Below, in pieces: positions 9,398-21,420 of a stretch of DNA of 64,000 nt. The DNA is from Morinoia aosen (Eukaryota; Arthropoda; Malacostraca; Amphipoda; Talitridae): NCBI GenBank assembly GCA_030386875.1, contig CM059560.1, positions 49,394,757 to 49,458,756 on the forward strand, in the 5' to 3' direction. Under the pieces are notes generated by a model. It was not told where the DNA came from. It ran no database searches and worked only from the letters and a program-made list of their open reading frames with translations. How positions within the stretch are numbered: the first letter of the stretch is position 1; every line of letters begins with the position of its first letter. Made by a program: the position numbers and the translations under genes.

Positions 9398-12300
9398 TTA
9401 GATTACATAGAATAAGTCAGCTTCTTGGAGAAACCTATAGAGGGCTCCCCCCAATTCAACCGGGCCAGAGTCTCCCAGTAACTCGCTCATCACCACCTCG
9501 CTCTGACCGAAGTAACGGCGTCTTAGTGCAGCATATCGTTGGCACTTTGTGAGAATGTGTTTTACACTCACAGTAACTTGACACTGGTGACATTGCGGCG
9601 GCGCAGTCCTGTTCATCAAATACTCATGCGTTAGAAGTGTATGTCCACTACGGAGGCGACACAGCTTTATCTCCTACTCCCGGTTGGTCCAGCAGCTTGT
9701 TCGGAGGGGTTGTGTCGTGTCCTTAATTTCTCGGAGTTTGTTCTCAGTCACTTCACGCCAGTCATGATTCCAGTTTTGATGGACGAGTCTTTTAAAGGCA
9801 CATGCGAAGTCTCCGCGAGGCATTCCTTTGCGTATCTGGCGCTCTCGTTGGGTGGCAGACTGTGCAGCCTCGTCAGCTCTCTCGTTTCCCGCCACACCCA
9901 CATGGCTAGGCACCCAGCACAATGTATAATTTTTTCCGATCTCAGTCATCAGCGTTAAGATCTGCGTTATTATAGGATGGGTGTTGCAGGGTTTTATGAT
10001 ACTTTGTAGGGCGCTACGACAGTCTGAGACGATTGTGATCATACTCGTATCCACCGCTCGAGACGCGCGCACCGCGGACAGTATTGCACACAACTCAGCT
10101 GTGAACACCGAAGCCACTGATGAGAGTTTGACCGCTAGTATGTTTAACCCATGGACGGCTGCATATGCTGTGCCATGTTCAGTTTTAGATCCATCGGTAA
10201 AAAAGACAGCTGTTTCAGAGTGACGTACGAAGTGATCGAGGAAGAGGGCTCTGGATGGGGCCGCTCCAAGCAGTCGCTTACGCAGGTCAGCCAGTTCACT
10301 GCACACAGCTACTGGGGGAGAGACCCACGGCGCGATGGGGGAGACGCTCTCCGGAGCCACGCACTCCAGTGAGATGTCATAGTTCCTTAGTATAGTTTGC
10401 AGGCGAACATAAAATGGTTTGGGATTTCTTTCGTTTGCACGCAGGCGTCCCGAAGTACAGCGAATTTTTGAGAGAATTTGTTGAGCAGGATCAGTGAGCA
10501 GTCTAAGGTAGTAGTTTACGATCTTTATTTCCAGGTAATACGCTAAAGGTTTTATTCCGGTTTCTGCATGGAGTGATAAGATAGGTGAACTTTTGAACGC
10601 ACCAGTGGCCACACGAAGGGCAGAATTCTGCACAGTGTGCAATGAGTTCATTAGGGTAGCACATGCAGAGCTATAAGCTTCTGAGCCATAGTCCAATTTT
10701 GGCTTTAGTAGACCCATATAAAGACGGAGCAAGGTTTGCCGATCTGCTCCATACTGGGTATGGGATATGACTTTCATTAGGTTTATGTGTTGTGAACATG
10801 CTCGTTTGAGGGATTGGATGTGGGGCCGCCAGGTAAGGCTTGAGTCAAAGATTAATCCTAGATACTTGAATTGCTCAACATGTGGTAACACTGCATTGTT
10901 TAGATGAAGTTCGGGAGAGGCTTTCAGACAGCCACGAGTACGGCAGAAATGCATAGTCACTGTTTTGGATGGGGAGAATTGAAATCCAGTGGATGCTGTC
11001 CATTGCGTGAGGTGGTTAATAGCGATCTGCAATTGTCGTTTTAGGCACTCCGGTTTTTTGCCCGACACATAGATGACAAAGTCATCTACGTATAGAAGCC
11101 GCTGGACACTCTGCGGAATTTCATCAGCGATATCATTTATGGCAATAAGGAAACACACGCAGCTGAGGATACTTCCTTGAGGGACTCCTCCTTGGAGGCT
11201 TTTGGTTGACGAGTGGACATTCTGGAGACGGACTCTAATTTTTCTATTATTCATGAAGTTGCTTAGGAAAGCAAGAAGGTGCCCATGTATACCATATTTC
11301 TGAAGTTTCAGTAGGATTCCGTATGTCCATGCGGTGTCATATGCTTTCTGTAGATCAAAGAAGACGGCAATAAGATGATTCTTTGAAGTAATACTCGAAG
11401 CGATGTGTGATAACAGCGTCACCAAATGGTCGGTGGTACTTCGGTTCTTCCGGAAGCCAGATTGGATATTTACTATTTTTCTAGTTGATTCCAAAAACCA
11501 GACTAGTCTCCTGTTAACAATTTTTTCAAGCAGTTTGCTTAAGCATGAGGTGAGAGCAATTGGACGGTAACTATTTGGAGATGTCGGATCTTTACCAGTT
11601 TTTAAAATTGCTATTATAATCGTCAGTGACCAAGTTGCTGGAAATACCTGCTGGGACCATATTTTGTTGATGAGAGAGTGTCTCTCATCAACAAAATATG
11701 GAGGAAGGTTTCGTGGGCTTTTTTAATCATGCTTACGAGATGTCAACATGGCCAGCAGCGCTATCGCTGGTTGTGCGTAAGGCAGTTTTAAGTTCTGACA
11801 TGGTTAAGGGGCTATTGTATGCTTCTTTGTCTCCCCCCAAGCGCAGCGGTCTTCCTTCCCACCTTTCCTTATATCGCGTGAAGGACGCGTCGACGGTTGC
11901 GTTTTCACTCACTGATGAGAAGTGTCCCGCCAGCATCTCTGCAGCTTCCAGCAATGTTTCAGTCAGGTTGTTCGTACGGGGATCTCTCAATTTTGGGGTT
12001 GGAGTCAATTTAAATTTTCCGGACAGCTTTTGGACTTTTTTCCATACTAAGTTTAGGCTGGTTTTAGTATTTATACTACTGATGAAAGCTTTCCAGGATG
12101 TTTGTTTACTTGTCAGGAAGGTCTTCCGGCAGATTGCCTTTGCTCTATTGTATCGGATCCTGTTATACGCATTGTTACATCTTTCCAAGGCTCTTTCAGC
12201 TCGCGTACGCTCTCGTTTTGCAATTTCGCACTCAGAGTTCCACCACGGTACCGGAGGTCGCGGTAGAGAGCCGCTCTTGCGAGGTATGGATGTATCAGCA

Positions 12301-13112
12301 GCTTGCTGTAAGATGTTGGTCAAAGTAGCTGTGTGATCAACATTCTTTCCATTCAGCTGGTCGATATCCTCACTTGACAACTGGGTCAGTCTGCTAAACA
12401 GAGTCCAATTTCCTTTGTTTAGGTCATACCGTTCATATCTGGCTTGCATATTTTGAGGATGGACAGGATCGAGATGGATAGGGTAGTGATCGCTGTCATA
12501 AAGGTTTGCATTAACATGGTATTTAAAATCCAGATAGCAGTCAGGAGAGCATAGTGTTAAATCGATGACAGAGAGGGATCCCGTCTGCCTGTGAAAATGT
12601 GTAGGTTATCCGTCGTTCATGATACAGATGTTATTTTCTCTTACTATTCTTTCCATGAGTTGTCCTTTATCATTTACCACGTTGTCATTCCATAGTTGGT
12701 TTCGAGCATTGAAGTCCCCCATTATAATATACGGGGTAGGCAACTGGGAAATCAAATTTTCAACTTCTTGGTGTTGTACATTGATGTGCGGCAAGTAGAC
12801 CGAGCATATGGTGTATGTCCGGTGCAGATTAATACGTAGTGCTGCTGCTTGCAATGTGGTACGCAAGTCAATCCGGTGATGCGGTATTGTCCTGTGGATC
12901 AATATCGCAGCGCCCCGCTCGTGATCATCAGCGCGGGTCACACCAGAGGTATAGAGAGAGTACTGAGTGGGTGGTGTCACCGTTCTGTCCCGGAGCATGG
13001 TCTCTTGAAGGCAGACACATGCAGGGTGGTATAGATTGAGGAGTTGTTTAAGTTCACAGAATTTGGTTCGGTACGATTCTAAATTCCATTGAATAAATGA
13101 ATCAAAATTCAT
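9398..13112 (-). pseudogene. Retrotransposon ORF2 (endonuclease-RT-RNase H), with stops and frameshifts
   Basis: From the ATG at 13112. The endonuclease domain shows IQWNLES, LQET and GDFNARNQLWN. The RT domain shows FFDLQKAYDTAW, GGVPQGSILSC and YVDD. RNase H shows FFTDGSK, FTAEL, SDCRSAL and WVPSHVGVAGNERADEAA. The C terminus has CHQCQVTVSVKHILTKC. Lesions: a TAA at 12606-12608 just after the endonuclease; a frame change near 11733 and a second within the palindrome at 11657-11701, between endonuclease and RT; a TAG at 9674-9676 before the C-terminal knuckle. About 1,240 codons overall. The stops are consistent with C-to-T decay of Gln codons. Confidence 0.92.
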
Positions 13113-13142
13113 TTACAAATAGAGGTACTGGTTTGTTTTCTG

Positions 13143-14938
13143 TCAGGTTCCGATCACTTGAATTTTTTGGCTTTCTGCTGATCTCGATGCTCGGTCTCGG
13201 CTTCTTGATGGTGGCGATGTCGTCCGCTGTTTCTTGGTTGGCGCAGTAGGCTTTGGTTTGTAGGTCATTGAGTTTCTACTGGAGTTGCCATCGTCATCGT
13301 CGCTTCCATAGCCTTGGAGGTTTGTAAGGCTGGAAGTTGCCTCCCTCCGCTTGAAAGAGTATTTGGTGAGAGAAGCTGGCGTAGGTTTTTGGCCTTTCAC
13401 TGTTTTAGGGGGTTCTCCGTTTGGCTCCAGTTGTTTTTGTTGTCGGTTGTAGACTGTAGGCACCTTGGGCTTAGAGAGTGTGGCGTTATTTATTTCTTTT
13501 TGCGTCGTCCTTTTCGGTGAAATGATGGGTTGGGATACGGCAACTGTTGGAGTTCCTGAGCTTGTACTAATTGAATCGGTGGCCTTCGATTTTACATCAG
13601 CTGTAGCTGGAGTGGATTTAGCGTTGCGAGGAGTAGAATCAGTGCACGCAGTGGTTTGGTTAGGAGGTTGTTCATTGTTGTTTTTTGCCTGAACTGGCCT
13701 TATTTCTGGTTTAGCAGGTTCTTGTTCAGTGTGAGTCGGCTGTTGTGGCATATATTCCTGAGGAGCAGCAGGGTTGGGTTCTTCCGCAGGGGTACTCGTA
13801 TCTCCCCTAACTACCGCGCTATCCATCCACTCATGCTCCGGATGTTTCTCCAAAACGAGGTCCATGGCTTCTGAGCGAGAGGTCTTCAATCTCTGTTGAG
13901 TGGCTAAAATTTCACTTTCAATTTGATATTTTGGGCATTGTTTATCATTTGAGTAATGAGGCTGCCCGCAATGATAGCATCGGACGGCATTAGGACAGGA
14001 GCTCTTTTGATGCCCTTCCTGCCCACATCGGGAGCACGTGTCTGCTTCTCTGCGGCAGTATTTTGCAACGTGGCCATAGCGTTGGCATTTAAAGCATTGT
14101 TGCGGTCTTTCTTTATATTCTTCTACGAGCTCACTGTGCCAAGATGACAATTTCACAGCTCTTGGCACCGTGTGCTTTTGGAATGTCAGGATGTATGTGT
14201 CGGTAACAACTTTCTCGCCATCTCTCCTCAGCTCTATTCGCCGCAGGTCTATCACTCCCTGGTCAGCTAGGTGGTCCTTCAGTTCTGTCCGAAAGTCTTA
14301 CTTCGGACTACACCACGAACAGTGTTGAGTGACCGGTAGGGCTCTATTACTACTCCCTTTCCGCCAATGCGGTCCAGTTTCATCAGTTTATCTGATTGGG
14401 TCACACTATTTGTCTCTATGAGGAGACTGTTATAGCCAGATTTTACAATTTTCTTTGGAGTACCAATCGTCTTAGTAATGTCGCGTTCTGCCAGCAACAC
14501 GTTCAAATCTCTGGAGATATTGACCCCAGGGAATCGTACAGTATAATATTTGACATAGTATGGTATGGAGTTCTCGAACATTCCTTCCAGTCTCAGCATC
14601 TGACGCGCTCGCCGGTCATCTCGTCGTCTCCTCTTCACCTGTCGACGGTTCATCGTTTTCCAGATGCTCTGTTCATCTCCGGTCACAGCTTCCTCATCAT
14701 TGTTAGGCTCTCGGGTTGCCTCAGCTTCCACTGTTTTGGTCTTTGAAGCGTCTTCGTTACACAAGTTTCTCTCATTCGTCTGATTTTTTCCATTATTCAA
14801 CTCAGTCTCGGCACTCGCTCCTTGTGTGGGGTCCACACTTAGAGGAGGCAAATCGTTAGTCTGCATTAGAGCAGAACTAACAGTATCCATTTGAGTTTCA
14901 AGGTCGTCAGCGGCAGGTAGGGATTGATGGGTTTCCAT
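13143..14938 (-). pseudogene. Retrotransposon ORF1 (gag-like), frameshifted
   Basis: The nucleocapsid-like first ORF of the element. The likely start is the ATG at 14938 (METHQSLP...); an in-frame GTG lies further upstream. The frame runs to a stop at 14279, where a single-base shift breaks it, then resumes and ends at 13143. Residues shortly after the shift carry three zinc knuckles: CFKCQRYGHVAKYC, CSRCGQEGHQKSSC and a third CYHC-type. A long Pro/Thr/Gln/Lys-rich tail follows. ORF1 proteins of this type bind element RNA in the ribonucleoprotein. ORF2 begins about 30 bp after the stop. Confidence 0.9.
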
Positions 14939-15644
14939 CGCGTACTGGGGAGACCCCGGTTGGCTCCCCCTAGCACAATCGCTAGGGGGCACCTTGTAAC
15001 TGCTTACAAGCTCCTCAGATGATATTGGTTTAATAATCTACATAAAAGAACAAAATAATACAAAACCCCGATGGAGGGGGAGCCGCCTGCGTTGGTTCTA
15101 CCTACAACAAGCTATCAAGAATAATTAAATGAGGTCAGCCTGTTATTTTACATTAATTATCTAATGTATATCAAAGACAAGTAGGTATACTAATAGTACC
15201 ACCACGTAAAGGTGCAGGTCGACTAGATACACTCTAGTTAGAATGTACCTTCTATCAAATCCTTGTCAATATTCAGCAATGTTCCCTCCACACATATAAA
15301 CAAATACACTTGGTACCAGTAAAACGTGGTAAAGGGAACAGTGAAAATTCCACAAAGCATCATAAAGTATAACACCCAGTTGCCTAGCTACAAATTTAAT
15401 GTACAGCTCTTAACTATGCTACTAGAATGTTTACAGGTTATATTACAGTCTGTCATGAACAACAATGCTTCTGAGAAAGATTAAATAATCAAAATATAGT
15501 AAGTAATGACATTTAATAACAAAATTGAAAGGAGTAAGGAATTCAACGGGTTCTCAGGTGAACGTCAGGAACACACAACAAAAACTTTTGCCTTAGAAGA
15601 TGATTACTCTGAAACTGTATTGTTCGTATACTGGAAAGTCTTAC

Positions 15645-15785
15645 CTTTTCTCTGAGTGCCTCGGCAGTTTGGATGGTGAGAACGATTTCTTCCAGGGGCT
15701 CGAGCTGATAAAGCGAGGGGCGCCACCGCCGCACAAACAGAACAAGGTCATCCTCGCATACCTTCGGCTCCGCACCTTTACGCTC
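15645..15785 (-). CDS. Usp47: Usp47 exon: R-R-W-K/R-P segment
   Basis: A 141-bp exon (47 codons, phase 0 at both ends) with donor GTAAGA. The acceptor is AAG, preceded by a T-rich tract. It encodes ERKGAEPKVCEDDLVLFVRR followed by WRPSLYQLEPLEEIVL...AEALREK. The RRWxPS...LDPFQEVVL and LREK elements match USP47. Confidence 0.92.
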
Positions 15786-15825
15786 CTTCACAGAATGAAA
15801 AAATTAGCGCAGGTACAGCGTATAG

Positions 15826-16075
15826 AAGACACCATTTAGTATGGAGTTAAGAGAACGCGGAACCTATGCAGAAGGGGCGTAGAAACAGTAAGTTGAGAAA
15901 GAAGTTTATGACACAAGATAAAAGTTGAAGAAGAAAGGAGTAGGTGCTGAAAACCAGAACAGCAGTGAACCGAAAATAGGCGGTCCTTAACATAACAAAA
16001 AAAAAAAACATTCTATTCAATAAAAAGGCCTACTTAACTCACAGCTCGGGCCTTCACACGTTTTTCCTCAACTTT
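15826..16075 (-). mobile_element. SINE-like repeat, partial
   Basis: Contains CACCATTTAGTATGGAGTTA, AAAGTTGAAGAAGAAAGGAG and AACTCACAGCTCGGGCC. It starts shortly above the acceptor of the 15645-15785 Usp47 exon; the tail end is missing. Confidence 0.78.
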
Positions 16076-16327
16076 ACCATCATGTTTTTGATGCATTCCG
16101 AAGTCTTATCGAAATGTTTTTTAACATGGCCTGGCTGTACTGTTTCATGGCGAACTTCTATCTCATTGCCGCGAAAAAACTACTCTCACTTTATGGAGGG
16201 AGAGACAGTATGTCGATACATTACCATATAAAGATTTAGCATTTTAAATATAACAAAAAAAAATCATAAACTTTAAAAAAATTATAAAATAATGATGTAA
16301 GTTATTACTATTATTAGTTAATTAGTT

Positions 16328-16482
16328 TAAGACTCCCAAGCCGTACAAAATGCCATCACAAGAGAGTGAAGAGAAAGATCATTTAGTATGAACTGCAGAA
16401 AACGGGGAATTTATGCACAAGGTGAGTTCCCTCGCAGAATAACTTGCACATTGAAGTAGTGAATTAGGAATGAAAAGATAGA
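16328..16482 (-). mobile_element. SINE-like repeat, diverged fragment
   Basis: TTAAGACTCCCAAGCCG... and CATTTAGTATGAACTGCAGA...TTTATGCACAAGGTG align with the 3' half of the family. Confidence 0.6.
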
Positions 16483-16847
16483 AAAGACTATGAAATATGA
16501 GCACTGATAGAAAAACTCAACTTGAACCAATTGCGTAGCTTAAGTTTTATGAGGAAGTTAAACTCAAACTCTGCTGTAAAAGTTCATGAATATCAACATT
16601 TTTTCTTCCCAATTTTGGTGCACCCTGTACAAATGTTATTTCAGTGAAGAGGCGTCAGAATGAATAATCATATCGAACTTTATAAAAGCTAAACAACCTT
16701 TTTTGTTGCAAAAAGTAACATCATTTTTCAAAAAATGTAAGTAATGACTCGAAAATTTACCCAGGACGAAAGCATCAACTAGTCAGACTTGGTAAAAGAT
16801 TAACATGCAAAAATTTTCAAGTTTTTTCTCGACAATCAGGAAATTAA

Positions 16848-17069
16848 CAAGTTAACCGAGATGGGTTAAACTGAAGTCTAGCATTCAACTGAAATTCAAA
16901 GTCGAAAGTGATTAGCAAATTTATAAACACCAAACAATAACTGGGTCCATTAAATCCCATTAATTTAAAAAATATTGATAGAATTTCCCAAACGACCCAT
17001 CGAAGGGTAGTTTCGCAGCAGGAAAAACCTAAGCACGACCCACCGGCGGATCATATCGCAAGCAACATG
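16848..17069. mobile_element. CACGTTGAC-end MITE, family A, 9 nt from Usp47 donor site
   Basis: TTAA at 16844-16847 and TTGA at 17070-17073 flank the element. It contains the family A signature of a GACCCATCG...-type palindrome and GCAGGAAAAACCTAAGC. Only nine bases separate the duplicated target from exon base 17083, and these contain the GTACGT donor. Confidence 0.85.
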
Positions 17070-17082
17070 TTGAAAAACGTAC

Positions 17083-17310
17083 CTGCAGATAAAGCTCCCA
17101 GCTGTTGTGCAGGGCGATATCCCTCTCGCAGAACACCTGGTGGTCGAGGTAGACACTCTGTGGGTTCTTCCAACTCTTGCGCCGCAGCCTGACGTCTTCC
17201 ACGCGCAGAGTAAGTCCTAATCGCGCCTCCACCTCCGCCACGATGGCCGCTTTGGCTTGGCCAACAGTATCATTCTCCCGCAAGACAAACTCGATCAAAA
17301 ATTTGGCGGG
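17083..17310 (-). CDS. Usp47: Usp47 exon: next ubiquitin-like repeat
   Basis: A 228-bp exon (76 codons, phase 0 at both ends) with acceptor TCTTAACAG and donor GTACGT. It encodes PAKFLIEFVLRENDTVGQAK...VRLRRKSWKNPQSVYLDHQV...NSWELYLQ. The LRKKTWKNP-like motif is diagnostic for the family. A TTAA-type MITE ends only 9 nt into the intron from the donor. Confidence 0.95.
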
Positions 17311-20242
17311 CTGTTAAGAGAAATTTGCAATTAAACCGTGGTCACACGAGCTCAGATCTTCCTATGTGGGGCCCGAAGTTGGCTCTACTAAGAATCACAA
17401 TCAGACAAAAATTGAGCTGTAACAAATGAGGTTGAAGAATCAAAACAATCAAAAATTATGTAACTCACGAATCATAATTTCGATTTTTGGACCATAAACA
17501 GAAGGATCACTCCCCGCAACTAATACTTAAGAGGATTTTGAAACATGTATGGCGGTACCAACAATCAAGAAATCGGTATGTAACAGCGTAATATAAAAAC
17601 ATCCAAGTATCTGCTATCGTCATCTTGTACCAATAGTGAACAAAAATTCATTAGATTGCAGCGTGTCAGATCGCATGCAATTCAATTTTACATAAGTTAA
17701 AGAAAACCATAACATTTCATGTCTGCTAATACTGAATGCAATAACAAACCTTCAGTGGAGGCAGAAAATTTCACCATAAAATTTTACGTATAGATTTCAC
17801 TAGCGTTCTCATCTCACGAGAATTCAGAAACCCAACGATGACGCAGTTCACTACACCTCGCCTCCTACACTGTTCTCCAGCAGATTATGCTTTTAGTGAG
17901 TCCCAGGAGCTTAGTGAGCATTTTCTATACCCCTTCTCACTAATTTCCTGCACATCACCCAAGTTATAACGCCCATCACAGCAATTGTGAGGGGGGACTT
18001 CCGTGGATACAAGAGCAGAGGTGGCCTAATTCGAGTATTTTTGTTCCAACTTTCTATCGCTTCGATTTTTTACGCCCACTAAATAGCCATGTAACCAAAA
18101 TATCACTGGAATCAGTATACAGCCGTCACATATATGGCGCGCAGAGCTGCTGACCTCTTCGCTGTTGGTAAGGTCGAGCATGTAGACCTTGCCGCGATAT
18201 TCGCCGACTTGCAGCGCCCTGTCGAGCTTGGCAACAAGCTTGCAGCTATCACCAAAGTTCAGCTGCTCGCCCCCTCTGCTGCACTCAAACTCCTGACTGG
18301 AATGGGTAATGAAATTCCGTTGAATTAGCACAATAAAAACTTGATTTTGCAGTTACATATCTCAGCCCATTACAAAGAGACGTGAATGGCTGAACGCGTA
18401 TATTCATTATCCAAGTTATGGCTTCCTACAAACAGAAACGCTAGAAAGAAAGAATGCGTCTCGTGAACGGTATCTTCTCAGTATTCCTCGAAAAAGATTT
18501 GACACCGACTCGTCAGAGATATGTTTAACTCAGACGATAAAGCATCTAAACTATTTTCTTTACAATTCTTCCAATGTACAAATTCTTACTTCAAAAAGAG
18601 CAACGATCAATACAAGAAGAAATTTTTCTCATCGTAAAGGTTGTGACATCGATATCTGAATTTTTAAGAATCCTATTAAGAAACCCGTATCAACCTCGTA
18701 CTACCAAAGTCGCCAGCGCTGCTAAGCCCCTTCTTCAGTCTCCCCTCTCTACCAAAAGTAACTACAAGCATCATCTTCAAAAAAATAACTTTTCTCCCTT
18801 TCTTCATATCATTCGAGTTCTTCACTACCTTATAAGAGAATCTTCTATAAGGGAGAAGTTATAGGCAGCATAGGTGTATTTTGATAACATAGTCTAAATC
18901 TTGAAATATGTAGGTTTTGATTTCTTGAAATACTGACAGGACGCGTTGGCAACAATCACGCACGAGGCTTAGAAATGATTACCTTCACTTCAACCGAGAC
19001 AAGCTACGAAGCGCATCAGTAAAGGGATTTAATGCTAAGAGAGACTGCTAACACATGCAGTCTCTATCCCATTCCTATCTCTAAACACATTTGGAACACC
19101 TATCTCAAATGAATAGGTCACTGAATGCTCTTCATAGGTTCCTGCATAAGCAATGATGCAGATTACGGCAGAGAGAGAAAGTGTACGAAGCGCCTCCACC
19201 GAGTAGTGCGTCTGTTAAGGCGTACATCTACCATAATAGTAAGCCAATCAATATTGAAGATTCGGTCTCGCCCAAAATGATTTTCATCACTCATCACCAT
19301 CATATCATCAGCGTGTATCTTCAATATATCACGCACTCACTCTCATCATCGAACAGTGATTTGAAGAAGCATCGCAATGACACTTTGTTATAAAGTTTCA
19401 CGACATCGACAAAATAGAGATTACTACCTCAATCAGCTACATCATTGTTGATCCCCGGGACCTGTGAAGAGCATTCGACGTTCTGTCCATTCAAGATGAG
19501 CGTTTCCAATATGTTTAGAGATAGGACCGTGTTCCTTCTAGCTATTATCTTGAAATCACGCGTTAGCAGTTTCTTTTAGCAATAAATCACTTGAGCTTTT
19601 CCCGAGGGCCTTAATTACCTGTTTACTACAAGAAATACGGATATGGCTGTCTAATATTACTAATAATCGCTATCTGAAAACATGATCTTGTAAATAATGC
19701 TACTGAAACCTAAATTAAAATATCTCCATGTATTTAGGCAATCTGGATGGTGGCAGCAGATTCGTTAGTTGATTAATATTGAAAACCTGACATAGCAAAA
19801 TAAGATATAAAGTAATTTACGACTTTTTTCTTTGATGAAAAATACCATCGTGATGTTAATAAACAGGACGTCAAATAGCAACCCGAACAATTATGATAAC
19901 CCAAAATCCATATTTTCATACGAATTTTTGGGCTTCTCCCACGTTTGTTTCAATACTCAAGTTCTTTAGCTGAATACACACTACTAGTTTCGATACCAAT
20001 AGCAACGCTAAACAAGTACAAAATTTGTGCCCACTTTTTTATGGAAAATTGATTAGAGAGATTGCTGGAGAATAAAATTAATTTTTTACTCAATAATTTT
20101 CTGTAATGAAATAGGTTTTTACCATAGAATCAAAGATTTTCAATAGTATTAATGTTACTCACATGCATTTCTTGTAATTTCGTAATAGTATAAATGTTAC
20201 ATTTATGTCTTGGAATTTCGTAATAGTACTAATGTTACTCAC
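17311..20242. other. Usp47 introns without recognised elements
   Basis: Apart from the exon at 18155-18296 I see AT-rich intronic DNA, with no transposon ends and no further phase-consistent exons. Confidence 0.55.
18155..18296 (-). CDS. Usp47: Usp47 exon: C-terminal ubiquitin-like repeat, part 2
   Basis: A 142-bp exon with acceptor CCCATTCCAG, donor GTCAGC, phase 2 in and phase 0 out. It encodes IQEFECSRGGEQLNFGDS...LDRALQVGEYRGKVYML. The LGRALKKGEYRVKVY-like block is among the best-conserved parts of USP47. Confidence 0.93.
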
Positions 20243-20250
20243 ATGTATTT
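20143..20250. repeat. Degenerate tandem repeat spanning a Usp47 5' splice site
   Basis: Three units of about 40 bp built on TAATGTTACTCACATG and TTTCTTGTAATTTCGTAATA. The highest-coordinate unit contains the real exon end and donor; the lowest contains a second GTGAGT in the same context. Confidence 0.7.
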
Positions 20251-20351
20251 CTTGTATAGTTTGAAATGCTGTACCGCAACCCCGACGTACGGCTGAAGCT
20301 CCAGCTTCAATTGGTCCACAGTCATTCTCTTATCCACTCGGATCTGCAGTA
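20243..20351 (-). CDS. Usp47: Usp47 exon: C-terminal ubiquitin-like repeat, part 1
   Basis: A 109-bp exon with acceptor TTGTATCCAG, donor GTGAGT, phase 1 in and phase 2 out. It encodes VLQIRVDKRMTVDQLKLELQ followed by PYVGVAVQHFKLYKKY, clearly the H-V-D-K-R...L-x-P-F-V-G-V segment of USP47. The exon end and donor have degenerate extra copies in the adjoining intron (see the tandem repeat at 20143-20250). Confidence 0.93.
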
Positions 20352-20956
20352 CTGGATACAAAAATTTATTTGTTGTAAAAACGAGAAACAATTTACCAGG
20401 AAAATAGAGAATATTCTAAAATAACCATCGGGTATAATTTTTCAGAAAATGGCCATGACATTGCAAAGTAGGTTATTGGAAAATGACAACTTGTAACATT
20501 TCATAATCCAGTTCACCACGATGGTGAAATCAAGGGTTTTTGAAGAACTGTGGCCATCATCATGCACAGAGCGCTACTAGCCAGTGACGTCCACTGCAGC
20601 TTTATTTGTCAAGTTCACTTCATAGATCAATGAAGAGAACAAGGAGATAGAACTTACATGATCGACATCTAAGTCTGAGGTGAAAAGATTTAACTAAGCA
20701 AGCCTGTATCTAACGCCACTTGGTCCATTCAAATAGGAAACCCGCTACACACCCAGCTAATTATGGGATAACAATGCAAACAGGTGAGGACACGCATGGC
20801 GCTCATCAGAGTTCGGTTAATCATCTCATAAAAAAATATTTCATATGTAAAGGAACATGACGAATACAGGTATTAGAATCTTGCGAGGACTCGTGAGAAG
20901 GGCGGCAAATTTGTAGGTTGATTTAGCGCTAATTTAGAGAACAGAGACCAACACAC

Positions 20957-21104
20957 CTCTATTGTCCCCCTCCTCTGGCATGACTTGCGCCTTGAAATAT
21001 CGACGCACGGGCGAATCCTCTTCGTTCCACCAGCCGCGCGCGCTTGCTTCCTCTGAAGACCAGCAGCTCCCGCCACTTGCTGACCAACCGCACGCACCCA
21101 CCTC
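20957..21104 (-). CDS. Usp47: Usp47 exon: linker leading into C-terminal ubiquitin-like repeat
   Basis: A 148-bp exon with acceptor ATTATTTCAG, donor GTGTGT, phase 0 in and phase 1 out. It encodes EVGACGWSASGG...RRYFKAQVMPEEGDNR. The YFKA core matches the conserved Y-F-K-A site of the family, and the next exon continues the alignment. Confidence 0.85.
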
Positions 21105-21327
21105 CTGAAATAATCATATTCTTTATTCTAAAACTCTTCGCATCTCGCATATTCTTTATTCCACAATTCTACGCATCTCAAGATGAGATTTTTTGCCACC
21201 TTCACCCCCTGATTAATCATATTCTACAATCCTGCGCATCTCAAGATGAGTTGTTGCCACCTTCGCCTCCTGAATAATCATATTCTTTATTCTACAATCC
21301 TGCGCATCTTACGGTGTGAGTTATCTT

Positions 21328-21420
21328 AACCCCTTAACGTCAGGATTTTACCACTCATAATACTGTTATTATAACCATCATCATTAGACTTACTCTGGCC
21401 TCAAGTAGCGACCTACTAAT
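21328..21420. mobile_element. Partial family D MITE
   Basis: Begins TTAACCCCTTAACGTCAGG and continues with a stretch similar to the 36765 element (CACTCATAATAC..., ACCATCATCATTAGAC). No right terminus found. Confidence 0.5.

Larger units (their letters stand above)
9212..15351 (-). mobile_element. Full-length I-clade-like non-LTR retrotransposon, decayed
   Basis: An element of about 6.1 kb bounded by a perfect 14-bp target-site duplication, ACAAAGCATCATAA, at 9198-9211 and 15352-15365. On the minus strand it has a 5' UTR of about 0.4 kb, ORF1 (gag, three CCHC knuckles), ORF2 (APE endonuclease, RT with YVDD, RNase H, C-terminal CCHC) and a (TAA)n tail. This architecture and tail are those of the I group. 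It lies in the intron between the 15645 and 8793 exons of Usp47, sense to the gene. Stops and frameshifts in both ORFs show it can no longer move on its own. Confidence 0.95.

Noticed and set aside
13143-14992. ORF1 start at 14992 and programmed frameshift within gag
   Set aside because: The 14992 codon is GTG; the first ATG is at 14938. The frame change near 14279 lacks a convincing slippery site, and ORF2 also carries lesions, so decay is simpler.
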